Below, in pieces: positions 11,701 to 25,019 of a stretch of DNA of 64,000 nt. The notes beneath the pieces were generated by a model. The model ran no database searches. It saw nothing but the letters and a program-made list of their open reading frames with translations, and was not told where the DNA came from. The translations under genes and the position numbers were made by a program. Where the stretch lies: NCBI GenBank assembly GCA_948567375.1, contig OX419761.1:40116501-40180500 (forward strand). Direction: 5' to 3'. Numbering within the stretch: position 1 is the stretch's first letter; every line of letters starts with the position of its first letter. The stretch comes from Lunularia cruciata (Eukaryota; Streptophyta; Marchantiopsida; Lunulariales; Lunulariaceae).

Positions 11701-14700
11701 AAGGAGTGAGAATTTAAATATACTACAAAGTGTGAGGTGAGAATGATACCCCTGCAATCTAACACGATAAGTTCTCACTGCAATCTAACACGATAAGTTC
11801 TCACGCATTCCATAACGAATACGGAGAACGTCATGTCCATCCTTCAATATAACTCCAAGGCTAGAGGACCAAAGAAATGTTCTAGATAGAAGCCAATTGA
11901 GAAATCTGTCTAGTCTCTAATCTCAAGCACCTCAAATACATCACTCATTGTTTGTAACGGGTCCATGTCACTACCAGGAGACATCTTGATATGTGCAAAT
12001 CAGGTGTTATAGCTACAGTTTACCACACGATAACTCTATCTCCCTTCGTTTTGCCCGCTCGTTGACGGCGCTGAGATCGAATTCGAAACCTGATTTGGAA
12101 GGATAAAGTGAGATATCTAAGAAATTAGTCACAAAGTAAAAGATGCACCTTTAGCTCTGGAACAGTTGTGACATCTCTCCTACAGTACTTGACGAGCATC
12201 GATGTAATAGTACATGAAACAGAACTGAAGGTTAGGGAACTCCAGCTCACTTGTGAGACCCATCATTATGTTTATTTCTTACATTGAAAGGGTAAATATC
12301 ACCTGTAGTGTTATTAGCAATGGCAAGGTTTTGACTCTTACTCGGTTTTAAGATGGTTAAAATAGTTTCTTTAACTATCAAGGTGAGATTGTAACATATG
12401 CGATATTTGGGACGTAACAAGACAGCCACAACCAACAGGCTGACCGTTAGGCTGAACCTTCGCAGTACAGATTTTACAATTCAAGGCCTGTCCCGGTGAG
12501 TAAATTGGAATCCCAAACTAAGTACAATGCCGGTGGAATGATCTGACAACAATAAGTCTGGAATGATCAGTCGTAATTTTCACCAAGTGGGAACTTATAC
12601 AAATGAAATACACTATTTCTCTTGTTGATTACTGAGGAATTACGTGAAGGAGGAAATCAATCAACGCAACAAAGCATGCACATTTCAATCTTTAGGCCTC
12701 ATTCATCATCTACAATCATATTGAATCACTAGCGTTCGAGTTGCAATACCCCACACATGTCCAGTAATGCAAAAGCCAAGGAACTTTTGAGACACTATTT
12801 CTCCTCTTTAAGTACCAAAGCTTCTTTTGTAGGAAAAAAAGAGACGCTGACTTTTTACAAGGGCAACCATTTGTCACTCCGTAGATTCATTCAGCTCTCC
12901 AAGGTTTGTTTTTATTTTGTGGAGAGAATTGCGTCACACGTTGCACAACTGCACAACTGCACAGATGCAAAACTTAAGAATTATGTTAACAGCAGTTTCA
13001 CAGGTTGAACAAACCGCATGGTGAATAGATGGCTCAGAATTTCGAATTTTTAACCTCTATGTGGAATACGAAGGCACATGAAGTTGGTCGTGTCCCTTCC
13101 ACCGAAGAAGAAGGCACCAGCGACACCACGAACACTATTGTGAGGTGCTATTATACCTGATTTCCTGATCATGTTAATTCGTCGGAGAAATTGAATCTGT
13201 CCAGACGAATGCTATAAGTAGCTACATCTGGGCAGATAAATGTCTCACCAACATTCTCGGTATGCATATCATTACCGAAAAGGTGGAAGAAAGAACAATC
13301 ATTGCACTGGTTCTTTCAAAAATACTGAGAGTTCAAGGTAGTCATTCTAACAAGGGGTGAGAACTTCACATGAGGACAATTGACGAGATACAAGAGAAGA
13401 AACGAACCAGATAGTTTACCTCCCGACTTCCTCGTTCAAATGACATGGCTAAGTTCTGCGGGTATTTGAAGGATGAGAGTTTTGTCTAAAAGGGATCGAA
13501 CTCATGAAGTTATTAACACTCCAACCATCCTTTGGCAATCTCGTGAATATTTCATTATCTTGTCCTATTAGTTGTAGATTATTTAGGCCGAAGTATAAAA
13601 ATGATCATGGATTCAATTGTGGTACATCTTGACATCGTCCCTTCATCTTGACTGAGATTAAGATTTAGACTTCATGGTCTGATCAGAATGGGAAGAAGAA
13701 AATCTTCTTGGCTGAGAGGATTTTATATTTATACATTTATATTCGTTTCCGTTTGGAATTAAACTTGGCATGTAATATAAAGGATTCATGCAGGGTGAAA
13801 ACCATGCAATCAATGGTTTGTCTTCCCAAAAGTTGAATTACTGTTACGTAGAGATAGCCCAGACTTGTACTGAGTATAGTTGATGAATTTTTCTTGATAG
13901 GTCTTACGGCCGTTCACGGGAGCCTAATTGAGCTCCAGCAAAGTATGCTGTTCTTATGGGGGCCTTAAACCTTTTCAATTCTGTTTGTGATGCCTCTTCC
14001 GTTTTTTTTAAACAATAGAGTTGAACAATACAAAACCTAGATCAAAACGTGAGTCAGAGGTTGAAAGGGAGGCAATAAAACAAAAGTGGAATTTTCTACA
14101 TTTTGAAACAGACCCAGATCGTGCATACCCGCACATATATTCCCAGTTACCAGCTGACCATTCTCGCCTATTGATTATATCAGATATTCAAACAGCTTTT
14201 CCTCCTCATAATGAGTGGAACAAAAAAGTTGCTAGATTCTATTTAATAAAACCCTTATAAATGTTACAAGGCCCATGGAAAATTCTATATATCTCTAAAA
14301 AGTGGTTTGCAATTGCTGTGGATCCGTTCAAAGTCATGGTGGATTATAAAACCGCATGCTTTGACTAGCCAAGAGAAATCAATTCATCATTAATATAACT
14401 TTTAGCATGTCGCAGAATCTTAAGACCTTCTGGTCATAAGCTTTGAATACCGCAGAATGAATTTAAGTTGCATAATCTCTTTCCAGAAATACCGGATAAT
14501 CTTGCCAGTTCGAACTTGCACGACAATCTTGTAACTGCAGGTAACGGATGTTTAAACATACCTGCATAAAGAACCACTACATCTCTTTCATCTTTTGGCA
14601 TGTAAAACATGTGTGTAAATACGTCAAGTTCAGGCACGTTGCGGATCTAAGGGCTCTTCTTGGTGTGATGCACTTATGGTGCTGGACTCATGGAAAGATC

Positions 14701-15570
14701 TAACTTACGCCTCTGTTTAGTACGATATGCGATGCTCCAAGTTTTGGAGCAATCGTTGCGTCCGCAATAAATCTAAGGAATTTTGGTTCAGATGACTAAT
14801 GGAAATCTTCTATGTGTATAAATTTATGGATCTCATTTATGCTTTTCTTGGACTTGAGGGATATAATTTTCTGACAGTTCTCAACAATTGTTGAACAATC
14901 TAGCTATAATCAAACCAAACGCAGTGTTCATTTACTTGCCAGGCGAAGTTGATACATCCAATGCACTTCGTGATTGTATCTGTGCCCTTGCAGACCCTGC
15001 GTATTTTAATTCTAAATAACCTTAATTTGAGAAGCGGAGAGAAGACCAAACTATCTTTCAACAATTTGCGGACAGTACTGGTGGACGCAAATTCTTTGAG
15101 TTCAAGAGAAGGCCACTCGAATGACCTTTCTCTGAATTTAGATATGAATCTTTAAGACGTAGACAGTTCAGTGTTCACGACTACAGATAGGGATTAAAGT
15201 TCGCTCATTCATTAGTAAACGCTCGTGTTTTGGTTAATAATGTAATCGTGACACCTTTACGGAAGCTGTCGTGTGATGCAAATATCCTGTCGCAACCAAA
15301 AATTGTCCACTGACCTCAGATGTCACGACCGACCGTCCTCAGATTCCTTCCGGCAGTAGCACTCATCAGCCATGAGAAGAAATATTATTTAATCTGATAC
15401 GATTTTTGTTGCCATCCGAGTCTGTGTTGCCTAAATTCAGGTTGTTAAGACAGCGTTGAGTAGATCTGGTTTGCATACTCGTTGAAGAACCATACGTCAT
15501 CAGATGTTATTTCCTAGAGATGACTTCAAGGAACGATAGACTTTACTCCAACATATAGCAACAAATTGTG

Positions 15571-15700
15571 GGAAGGCGACCGCGTAGGAAAACCGAAGGA
15601 TGGGAAGACCCCATCAAGCCGTACAAGGGAGAGACAAAAAAGATAACTTGGGGCTTAGCCCCAACAAATTTAAGTAACTAAATTTTATAAGACATGCATG
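15571..15700 (+). repeat. Two-hairpin dispersed repeat, copy R2
   Basis: The best copy: ggcgaccgcg, GATGGGAAGACCCCATC (15599-15615), aagccg, caagggagaga, then the second hairpin TTGGGGCTTAGCCCCAA (15648-15664; 7-bp stem, TTA loop). Confidence 0.85.
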
Positions 15701-17269
15701 AAGTACATCATCCTAATTGAAGCTGTCCGTTAGGTTTACGACGTATCAAGTGTGCGTTTTGATGTTCATCGTACCCATCGGTACCTAGGTTGGTTCAATT
15801 CAGCGAACGAACGTTTGGGACCACCGCTTATGATGGTTACGTAAGTAACCCCTTGGAGAAGAGAGGCAGTAGATAACTTCTTCTTGAGAAGTTGCATGCA
15901 TCATGTCAGTGTTTATGTTTTGCACTGTCTCAAGAACCCGGACGTTATATATCTAATATCGATTTATAGTTGATGTTGGAAAGAAGAAAACACCGTTACG
16001 TTGGAGGTTTTGAAATTATACAAAGAAACATGCCCGTAATAGTGCTGTTGTGATCCTAACTTATCTATCGTAATGAATCCAATATGATTATGGAGGTTGA
16101 TTCGGTACTGCGCATTGGGAAGATTAGTAGAAGATTGTCCACGGTTTGCACCCTGGATGGCATACACACTGGAGATTCGGAGCGTACAGGACTCAGATTT
16201 GCTCACAGATGTGCTTTGGACTTGCAAACGGCAGCTCAGGTGTGAGTGCTGATACTTATCAGGTGTTGTCTCACATCCTGCTCCGAAAATTCTTGTAGTC
16301 GTGTAACTTTGTCCTACATGGTCGTCAAGGTTTAGTCGCCCATTATTGTCGCCTATTATTTAGTGAGGAATGTCGTTGAACTCAGTTTATCACCTGGGCA
16401 CAATGTGCTGAGGTGTGTTAGGGAATCTAGGGGTTTTGGGCGGAAAACTATATTGGATTAAGTATCGGTTAATCAAGGGACCAATCAACAGCAATAACAA
16501 GCAGATCAAATTACGGTGACATGCGTTTGGTTCATTACCTGGACGTCTCTTCGAACTGCGTGTTCTTCAGGGTCTCAAATTAGAAAAGTTGTGCGGAATT
16601 GCAATATATCTTGTGAACCAGAGCTGCAACAGTGAATCACAACGATTGGGGTAACTAGCTCGAGGTGCACTTCGGCAGTTCCTCGAGCGTGATGTGCAAT
16701 TTGATCAGCGCTATACTTTCTTCAGACTTGAGAAGAAAGTACCGTGACCGAACCTTGTCCCGTCGAAGGAGGCTGTCGAGGTCCATGGCCGCTCATGGCA
16801 CACTCAAGGCTGCGAGAGGAAGGTTGTGAGGCGTAAGTGGGTGATTGATGTTGAGCGCATCATCAGTGAGAACGGTGAGTGATCGTATTGACAAGTCGGA
16901 AGGTAAGCTCCGCGGAGGCCGCCCAGAAAGACAAAGAACGACGTTTTTATTGCCCTCACTACTGGCGGTGGAGACAACTGGATTCCAAGTTATGCAAGAC
17001 TTGAGTATTATCATGATCAAGTGCGACGGATAAGTTTTCTCGTATAGGAACGAATCATACTTTTGAAGTCTCAAGGCCATGATTATAGGCAACCTGGCAA
17101 TTTCAAGCTTCAATTGCCACACTCATTCTTTCTTTCAGTTTTTGGAGCAACGGTATAGACTTTTTGAATCGGTGGTATTCGGTTATAGAATTTCCTGAAA
17201 ACTATTGGATCAGTCAGATTTGCAGTTAGCAGGAACGGTTACTCTTGGGAGCTAAAAAACTTACAGAAG

Positions 17270-18500
17270 TGTTCATCATACCGTTGCTCTTTCTTAGCTT
17301 CTTGCGAGCCAGATGAATATAGTACATTGTAATCCAGAATGAACGTGTCCCGAACCTTGCCTGAACGCACCCTGATAACGACATGACAACACGAGAGAAT
17401 TTAGTTTGATATTTTTCCCGTGTGGCATTAGTGGAGAAGACACATTGCAGAAGGAACAACTTACCTGGTCCTTCTCCTCTAAGTCCGACATGTCGTCAGC
17501 TGAAAGCGAGAAAACGAAATATGTCGATGTTTTGTTCCGGACGTCAGCATTTGTGCTTTTTCGGCAGTACATTATTTCCCATCTGCAAGCCCCACCGGAG
17601 CGACACTTGCTTAGGGCTTTTGCCAATTTTCTCCGCAATCCTTTTCAGAACTGGCTGATCCTGTAGGTTCGCTGCATACCGTCTGTTCCTAGGTTCCAAG
17701 CCGGGAATAGGCCAGTTGAGGTTCAAAATGAAACATATGAGTAAGCGTGATTAAGAGAATTGGGGCTTAGCCCCATCTTCTCGTTGCACGGCTTGATGGG
17801 GTCTTCCCGTTCTTCTTGTTATCCTTCGCGGTTCGCCTTTCTCTTATTAAGAAAGCAAATAGTACTTTCTTGTACCGCTGTTCTAGACTAAGGATTTGTC
17901 CTTTAAGCGAAATCAACGTTTAATGGACGTGAACACGGTGCTGCAGCGCTGTAGACGACATATAAACATGTAAATCACCGTAATCCTGCCAAATCGTGAA
18001 AATATTCCTCAAGCAACTTCCACACCACAGAAGAACGAGATTATATGTCGTTCTTCTTTTACATTAAGCTCAACCGACATATTTCCTGTCAGGAAACAAT
18101 GAGATGTTTTTAGTAGTTGGAGCTAGAACTCCTAAACAAATCTGGTTTTGAAATTCAGGACGACAATCGTCGTTATCCTCAAATGGAGGGCGGAGGGCGG
18201 AAAGGAAGGCCACTAGTCCTTTTCCTATGGAGTACAGTTCACGCTTGCAACAAAGTGAAGCTCAAAAAATTCAGTGTGAGGCTCTCGAATATTTCATCTA
18301 AGATTGAGTTGAATACTATGGGCCTTAAAAGACTTCGAAGCGTGTCCTGCCGCCACAATTTGATCTACAGCAGGCACCAACGCCGCGTCCTCCAGCATAT
18401 CAACTATCTTCTTACATGTAAAGTTGCCAATGCCAATCCCCCGCACTTTAGAAGCTTCGACCAGCTCTCCCATAGCTTGCTATTCTCTCCATATATTCGT
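17270..18500 (-). pseudogene. Aldo/keto reductase pseudogene fragment
   Basis: At least three minus-strand exon remnants match NADPH-dependent aldo/keto reductases. The remnant at 18490-18340 reads GELVEASKVRGIGIGNFTCK then DMLEDAALVPAVDQI, the family's 'VRAIGVSNF' and 'PAVNQVE' blocks. The one at 17660-17465 follows an acceptor (ctacag) and reads [32 protein letters not shown], then after a frameshift FSLSADDMSDLEEKDQ and a gt donor. A C-terminal remnant near 17385-17290 reads KVRDTFILDYN. Damage: an in-frame TAG just before the first block, an extra A in the AAAAA run after VLP, further small shifts, and no recognisable CHP..YSPLGS segment. The N-terminal (NADPH barrel start, catalytic Tyr) exons were not found with confidence; a faint candidate lies on the minus strand near 19.8-19.9 kb. 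Almost certainly non-functional. Confidence 0.75.
17755..17840 (-). repeat. Two-hairpin dispersed repeat, copy R3 (inverted)
   Basis: The same two cores in reverse order on the plus strand: ttggggcttagcccca, then gcttgatggggtcttccc, then a cgcggttcgcc end. It sits between the 17.5-kb and 18.4-kb exon remnants of the aldo/keto reductase pseudogene. Confidence 0.85.
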
Positions 18501-19149
18501 ATGCTCTTAGTTGAGAACATGTGGCCCTCCATAGAAAATTTGGTACCCCTTGTATTTTAGGAGTTCCCATGTCAGTGAATCCAGACACAGTGAGCAGAGC
18601 AGAACGTCATCAAAGCGTCAAAAAGTGACAATCACAGTTTTCCGGGAACAGTAATCATTTACCGAAGAAGGTAAATTAAAACGTTTTAGATTCAGAGCAC
18701 CAACCAGGAAAAGTCAAGGTACCGTATTCAGAACAGCATCCAGGCCTTTGCGACTCATCGGTGTCACGACAATGCATGTAAACTCGGCATCCCATTTAGT
18801 AATTGTGGGTTTAACAAATCTTCCACCCTTTGAAGTCTGCCAAAGCATGTTATCACACGAAAAGATTAATTGTGCTGAAATATTACATTGGTGGTAAGAA
18901 TGGGCGTTAGAGAAATCCCAGGCTTGGGAAGACATACCAGAGCTTTGAAGGGATCCACCGTTCTCCCCCTTAACAACTACTTTGAAGAGCTGCTGATGAA
19001 TGTCACAGATCCGCCGAGTCGCTATTCAGTTAGGGGGACCATTTGTTGCTGGTCTAATACATTTCTAGGAGAAACATCTGAATGAGCTAAAATATAGTAA
19101 TTCTTCCTGGTCGAACTTGTGCGTCTATCATATACATGAAAAGAAAGAA

Positions 19150-19270
19150 GGGACAGTGTAGAAAAAACGACCCCATCAAGCCAAGGGAGAGAAAAAAAAA
19201 GAAAAAGTAAAATGGGGCTAAGCCTCAATAGATTCTATACGAGAAATCTGCCCTACCGCATATAAGATAT
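19150..19270 (+). repeat. Two-hairpin dispersed repeat, copy R4
   Basis: Contains gaccccatcaagcc, aagggagaga, an A-rich run, a degenerate second hairpin (tggggctaagcctca) and the tail ttctatacgagaaatctgccc that matches R1. The left half of the first hairpin is lost. Confidence 0.8.
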
Positions 19271-20424
19271 CGGAGCTATGCAAGTAGTCCGGTTTACACA
19301 ACAGGAACATATGAAAAAATATCAGCTAATATGATTACTCTCCTCTGGAATGCACCCGCCATTGTCTCCTCTCTCAAGCAATGGACACATATTTTAAAAT
19401 ATGCTATAAAATATGAGAATGAGACTTACATCACTATTTTCTAATTCATATACATGTAGGTAAATGCTCAAGAAATGCTCAAGAATTCTCAAGATGACGA
19501 TGGCCCTCCTTTATATTGATCATCCAGGGTTGCAGATTAACAAACGTCCGGGATACTTATGGTTCATCAGAGTGTCGACATGATCATACGAAAGTGTAGA
19601 AGAATCGTCACCGGTTGACAGGCTGTCTCCTGAAGTTTACTCGCATCTTTTAAGCACGAAAGAGTGCAAAATGTTTCATCGAACAGGATATTCACCCGGA
19701 TCGGCGAGATCGACCTAACCCGACAGGTGGCAGCATATGGAGCGGAAGTGTCCAATTTCCTGTGCACTTCCGCCACAAGTGAACGCATGTCGTCTTCTCT
19801 GTTTCTCGCGCCTGAAAAGCTCACGAAGCGAGGTCAGAACTGCAGGAATTTGTACACAGAACTTTGCTTTACTGTTCACTACAAACACAGTTATCTGCAC
19901 CCCTTTACGCCAGAGTCCTGAACACAATTCACAGGATGGAATCTCCAATAAGGGACCCCGAAACTGATTCCCGTATATAAGCTGTACTTCTCAAACATAC
20001 CTCAGTCGATGAATACAATAAAAGATCATCTTGGAGATGGCGATTGAAAAATATGGGAGAAGCAGTTTACTATTTAATCAGAACGAATAAGATGAGAAAA
20101 ACCTGAAAAGACTTACAATTTACGAATGGATAATTCAGCACCTTCAGCAGAAAGGACTTCTGAAGAAGTTGGGTTATCACTATTATCACCTCAAGGAAGT
20201 AAATTCACAGTATTGTTGAAGGGCACCAGAAAGACAAAGTCCTCAATCACCACAGAAATTGATTTGCTTTGGATATCAATGGGGAGCCAAATGGCTTCCC
20301 ATTCTAATATGAGAGAACTCATCTATCCTCCGAAGAGCTAGTGTGGACTCCCAGTGACCGTATCCGCAAAACTCGCTGACGTGTCACCTTTGATGGAAGA
20401 AGGAGTTCCCATTCTCATCTACAC

Positions 20425-20485
20425 AATTAAGCGACGGCTTGATCGGGTCTTCCCATCCTTCTTGTGTTACTGTGGTCGCCTTTTC
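20425..20485 (-). repeat. Two-hairpin dispersed repeat, copy R5 (partial, inverted)
   Basis: On the plus strand: acggcttgatcgggtcttcc, catccttcttg and tggtcgcc, matching the first-hairpin half of R2 in reverse complement. The second-hairpin half is absent. Confidence 0.75.
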
Positions 20486-20880
20486 CAAGACAAAAAACAA
20501 AAATTAATTTAAGCGCCGTTAAAATATCTCTTGCCGGATGAACCGGTTGGTTCATGGCTAGAAGGATCGATTACAGGATTCACAGTAGCACTTCTGAGTA
20601 GTAGAAACTCGTCCGAGCATCACTCGGTGCACATGCAGACCTGCTCCTCCGGCAGTACTCTGTAGTTAGAAATTTAGATCATGTTTTGAGAATCTGGTAG
20701 GGGGCCAAAGTAAAGCGTGGGAGCAAAAGAGGACATTGGAGAACTTGAAACGAGAGATGGCCAGCTCAGCTTGGGATAGTGACAGTTCAAGCATCGGCAT
20801 CCTGGTTTTTGGAGTCCATGGAAGAATTTATTTCTCCACAGGTTCTGGGGACAAATTAATCAGTTTAGAACAAGAGGAAT

Positions 20881-20911
20881 TAACTTATAATGCATAGTGC
20901 ATTATAAGTTA
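20881..20911. repeat. Perfect 14-bp inverted repeat (hairpin)
   Basis: Arms TAACTTATAATGCA and TGCATTATAAGTTA flank the 3-nt spacer TAG. A partial third copy (ttatagtgcat) follows directly. There is no T-run typical of a Pol III terminator and no gene nearby. Confidence 0.9.
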
Positions 20912-21624
20912 TAGTGCATGATTCTGGTATGCTTATTATTTCTTTATTATTTCTGCGGAACATAATTCGAGAACATCAGGTCCAAATAACTCTAGCTCTC
21001 GTGGTCTCTATTGTGCCGGGGTGTGATTAAGTGAGAATTAAGCATGAGGATTTAAAGGCCGAGGATTAAGCGTGAAGGAGTCAGCAAGGATGTCCTCAAA
21101 ATCATGATTAATGATTTGGCCATGGAGAGATTCTACAGGAAAGTTTTGGAATTAATGTGTTTTTCTACCTGAAAGTTCTTGTAACAAAGGGTTCTTGTAC
21201 TATAAGGTTCCTATATCAAGAGGCTATTGTACAAGACGGATTTTGTATGTTGCACGTGGTGTAGCCTACAAAACAGCAATCTCCTATGACTTCAATAAGG
21301 GGCAATTGGGATCAAAAGTTGAGCATTGCTGCCACCGACAAGCTTATATACCATACATGAGGGAGTCTTTGGGAAGCCACTTCCTAAATCCACCATTACA
21401 AACTCCATAGGCCTGTGCTCGATGCCCAAACCCATCAGGTACTATTACCACATATGGGCCGTCACACCTACTTGTGGACATGACATTGAAGGTGGAAGGA
21501 GACCCCTTGTGGTTGCAGATTGGCCTTCCTCACTTCTCTTATAGGTTTTTATTTCTTTGTTTTTGTCCTTTCTTATTTTTCTCTTTTGCATGGGATACAT
21601 TTGCATTTCTGTACTATGTCTTGT

Positions 21625-21990
21625 GTCATGCATATAGTGCATACAAGCCTTTATGCATTGCTGAGAGGTACCTTCTTTTGTGAACATACATACATATTTA
21701 CATCTTAGTCTACATGCACGTATAGTGGAAGTTATCCAACTATTTTCTTGTAGGATGAGCTATTTTGTCTTTTTAGGTTGCTGCACCATAGAGTGACAAT
21801 GGCACTTTGTAAGGGGAACATGGGAGAGGAGATAGTGCATGAACTCTCATTCTCTCATTGTTTCACCATAAGTCTCACTGAGTACAAATAGGAGAGGGTT
21901 TTAGAGAGTATGTTTGCCGTAGTTGGGGTTTTACATGGCTGCACCTTCCTTCTTGTGCCTAGGGTTTTTCTAGAGCTCATGGTCCATGCA
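21625..21990 (+). repeat. Element O: left (5') LTR, matched part
   Basis: This aligns with 41675-41952 and 42545-42640. Examples are ttacatcttagtctacatgc, tatagtggaagttatccaac, atagagtgacaatggcac, and ggggtttta..ttcttgtgc..gagctcatggtc. Because the right copy is broken by two insertions, the true LTR ends are unclear; the LTR may begin some way upstream of 21625 and end after 21990. No clean primer-binding site was identified. Confidence 0.7.
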
Positions 21991-23099
21991 TACACTTTGT
22001 AGTTCTGACTCTTAGATGCTTGTATTTCTCACACATCTAACTAATTTACTTTTGGTGAACTAACAGTGCAATTTGTGGAGGAGTGAACAATGTAAATGCA
22101 ATTGTTGGTTCATATGCAGTAGCATTGGATGTTCACCACACCAACAGCAGAGTGAATCAAGAAGAAGTGTTGACAGTAGGATATCTACAGACCGTTGGGA
22201 AGCACACTAGATTCTTATTTACATTTTACATTGTGATTACTTGCAATTTTCCTATGAACTAATAGTTACATTATACGTGTAGGCTTACTTTCTGAGCACT
22301 TGATTTCTGACTGAAATTGTTGGTTAGGATCAGAAACCAATGCATGGTGTTTTTAGGAACCAATGGGAGAAAAGCTTCAGCTCAAATAGAACTAGGACAA
22401 ACCGAGAAGTGAATCTAAAGATATGACCAAAAAACAAAATAGTGATAGAAAATTCATCTCCTGATAGGGAAAAAATTTCCACAAAGTTGGACCAAATTTC
22501 AAAGTGGGTTGTGGGAGCCTTGGTTGTCAACTTTTTTGGAGCATTGAAATGAAGGTTGAGTAAGCTCCAATAATTTCATCTTAGATTTCAGTTTTTTAGA
22601 TTTTTCAATTGTTGGTAAATTCAAGTGACTCCATGTTTGTGTGTGCTGCTTGCTAAGCATGCTTGCGTGCTACTTGGGAGTGCTTGATCAAAATGTTATG
22701 TGCTCTTCACTCAATACCCATCAGAGTTTAAATTCATGAAAGGCAAAGTGATGGTCTGATAATATTAGAGTAGTTGATGTGTACTACATAAATAACCTAT
22801 AGGCTAGATCTACTAATAACGGGATTTCTATGTGGAGCTACTAGATTCTATGAGGTCACCCTATGTATCTCTAGCCAGTAAGCCCATAATGAACCATGTT
22901 GGATGAGTCTTGTTATTGGCTCCAATCACGGATTATTCCTAACTTTGTGAATGATAGTCAAGAAGGTTCACTTAGTGGTGAGGAGATTGAGCCTAACTCT
23001 CCTTATTTTTCCAACTCTCTTGAAAAATTGTTGGCTTTTGACAATTCTTTGTGATCATCAACATATACACCAACAACTACCACTTGTGTATTTGTTCTC

Positions 23100-24200
23100 A
23101 ATATGAAGTTCAATAGTGCTTGCATTGAGAATTTCAATGGCAAACCAAGCTTTATTTCATTGAAAGAATTCAAGGTTATTTACAATACTATTGTTTTTGA
23201 CTTTGAAATGCAACATAGGGCAAACTTTACCAATTTTTTTGCATTTGAGCAGCTTTCTAGATATGATATACATGAAGCTCCTCCCAAAAGCATGCACCGA
23301 TGTTATTGCAATCTATAGAGCAACCAAACTCATGCTTATGCTCAAGCCATAGCCTCTCAAGCAACTCTTAGTGCAAATGTGGTCCAACATAATTCTCAAG
23401 GGCTCACTTCACTAGCCCTTATAGGAATGGCTCTCACAATTTTTGAGCTTACTGCAATTTTCCAAGGCATTCCAACTGCCATTTCTGTTGCTCCTACTAT
23501 GGATTCAGTCCAAGCTTTGTATGTCATTTTGAAAGTAGAATTTCCAATCAAGAGCTTAGAGAAGATTCTTCAACTCTCACAATTTACATGGTAGAAGGAT
23601 GAGATGTTGAAGATGCTACATTGTTTCCTACTAAAGGTACAAGTAGATACACAAAGCATCACCAACTTGGAGGCTACACACAAGTACTTGCAAGCTTTAT
23701 TTGGTAATCAAGATTTGTATCACCAAGTCCTTCAAGCTATGTTTACAACACACGGTGATTCCTACACTCTATTTGATATGTATGGTGTAGTTGTGAAGCT
23801 TGCTTGCACATGCTCATTTCAACACAAATATATGGAAGTCAAGGCATGCACCAAAGCCCTCACCTATAGCTACTAGAGTTGGAAGCCAACCAAGAATTCT
23901 CATGCAATTATAGCTTTGTAAGCCTCTTGTAATTTTTGTAGTGATCCTAATCATTTAGCACCAACTTGTATTGTTCCTTGTATAGATTTGAAATGTAAAA
24001 CTTGTGGCAAGGTGGGACTTCTTAAGTTTGTTTGTTTTGCAAAGAATCCAAAAAGGAAGCAATAGAAGCAAACTAAGCCACAAATTAATGTTGCTTCTAC
24101 TACAACTACTCCCATGCTTGGCAAAGGTACAAGAAATTCAACACAATGGCAAAAAAAATAGAAGTCCACCATTAATGCATTACAAGTTGATCTAGCTACT
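23100..24200 (+). pseudogene. Element O gag remnant
   Basis: The capsid-like part reads ENFNGKPSFISLKEFKV (near 23127). A CCHC zinc knuckle CNFCSDPNHLAPTC (23928-23969; CX2CX4HX4C) is followed by a second, degenerate one, CKTCGKVGLLKFVC, in which the His is replaced by Leu. Many stops interrupt the frame. The family role is RNA packaging and particle assembly. Confidence 0.7.
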
Positions 24201-25019
24201 AGTTCCAATTTGGCAGCTAAAATTGTAGAGTTGAAGACACAACTAACTTTGTCACTACTCAACAACCAATGTCAACTCCAACTGCTCTTGTATGTGTTGC
24301 CCATGCTCCTTCAGCCTCAACTAATGAGCCATGTTCTTCCTATGGACTCCCATACCATGCAATGGAAACTCAGCTAGTTGTAATAGAATTCTCAACTCAA
24401 TGCTTGGCTTAGCCTTGAACACAAATTGTCGCAATAAAATCAACAACTATATCCACCATTCAGGCAGATGACTTATCTTCTACACATACAAGTAAGCCTT
24501 TTGCAATAAGAGCCATTTTCCACAATCATTCATTCCACTCATATTGCAAAAGGAGGTGGGAAAGGCAGTTACAATTGCGATTTCACCCAACATTGTGCAC
24601 CAAAAATTTGTCCTAGACCTAGTTGTACATCCATAATTAATCTTCTTGTGGAAACCTCCCCAATAAGCATGTGCAAGGATTTGAATTTTTATCTTTCCTT
24701 AGTTGAAATTGCCAAAAGATTGGTTGTCACTCCCTTGTGTTCATTAAATGATCTTGGCATGCTTCTTGAAGCACTAAGTGGTTGGTTTTCTATTCAACCT
24801 TGTTGAGATCCAACCAATCCACATCCAACTACCACACCATAGTTGGTGCTTGTGGCCCAATCTTTCCCGAGCCATGCAGTTATTCCCATCCAAGAGCTTA
24901 CTTTTTCCAAAATTGCAGTACCTTTGTTAGAGTTACTCATGCAACCCAAACCACTTGACACCACTATCTTGCATGCCCAATCTAGCTAGTTACCAAAGAT
25001 TACACCATCTGAATGGCAA

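Larger units (their letters stand above)
10901..17269. other. Decayed intergenic DNA, no gene recognised
   Basis: No domain is recognisable on either strand. Open frames at 14021-14260 (+, with ETDPDRAYPHIYSQLP) and 14434-14637 (-, with HMFYMPKDERDVVVLYAG) have ordinary protein-like composition and may be remnants of an unidentified gene. A 26-bp perfect tandem duplication lies at 11752-11803. Two copies of the two-hairpin repeat family lie at 11571 and 15571. Confidence 0.4.
18501..20880. other. No gene recognised
   Basis: Apart from repeat copies R4 and R5, no domain was recognised on either strand. Short frames at 19567-19948 and 20126-20341 do not resemble a family I know. Confidence 0.4.

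Noticed and set aside
18117-18560. 147-codon plus-strand open frame
   Set aside because: It is partly the antisense of the aldo/keto reductase remnant at 18340-18490 and has no domain of its own.
20570-20650. gaaactcgtccgag segment considered as an inverted ribozyme core
   Set aside because: No CTGANGA box pairs with it on either strand.
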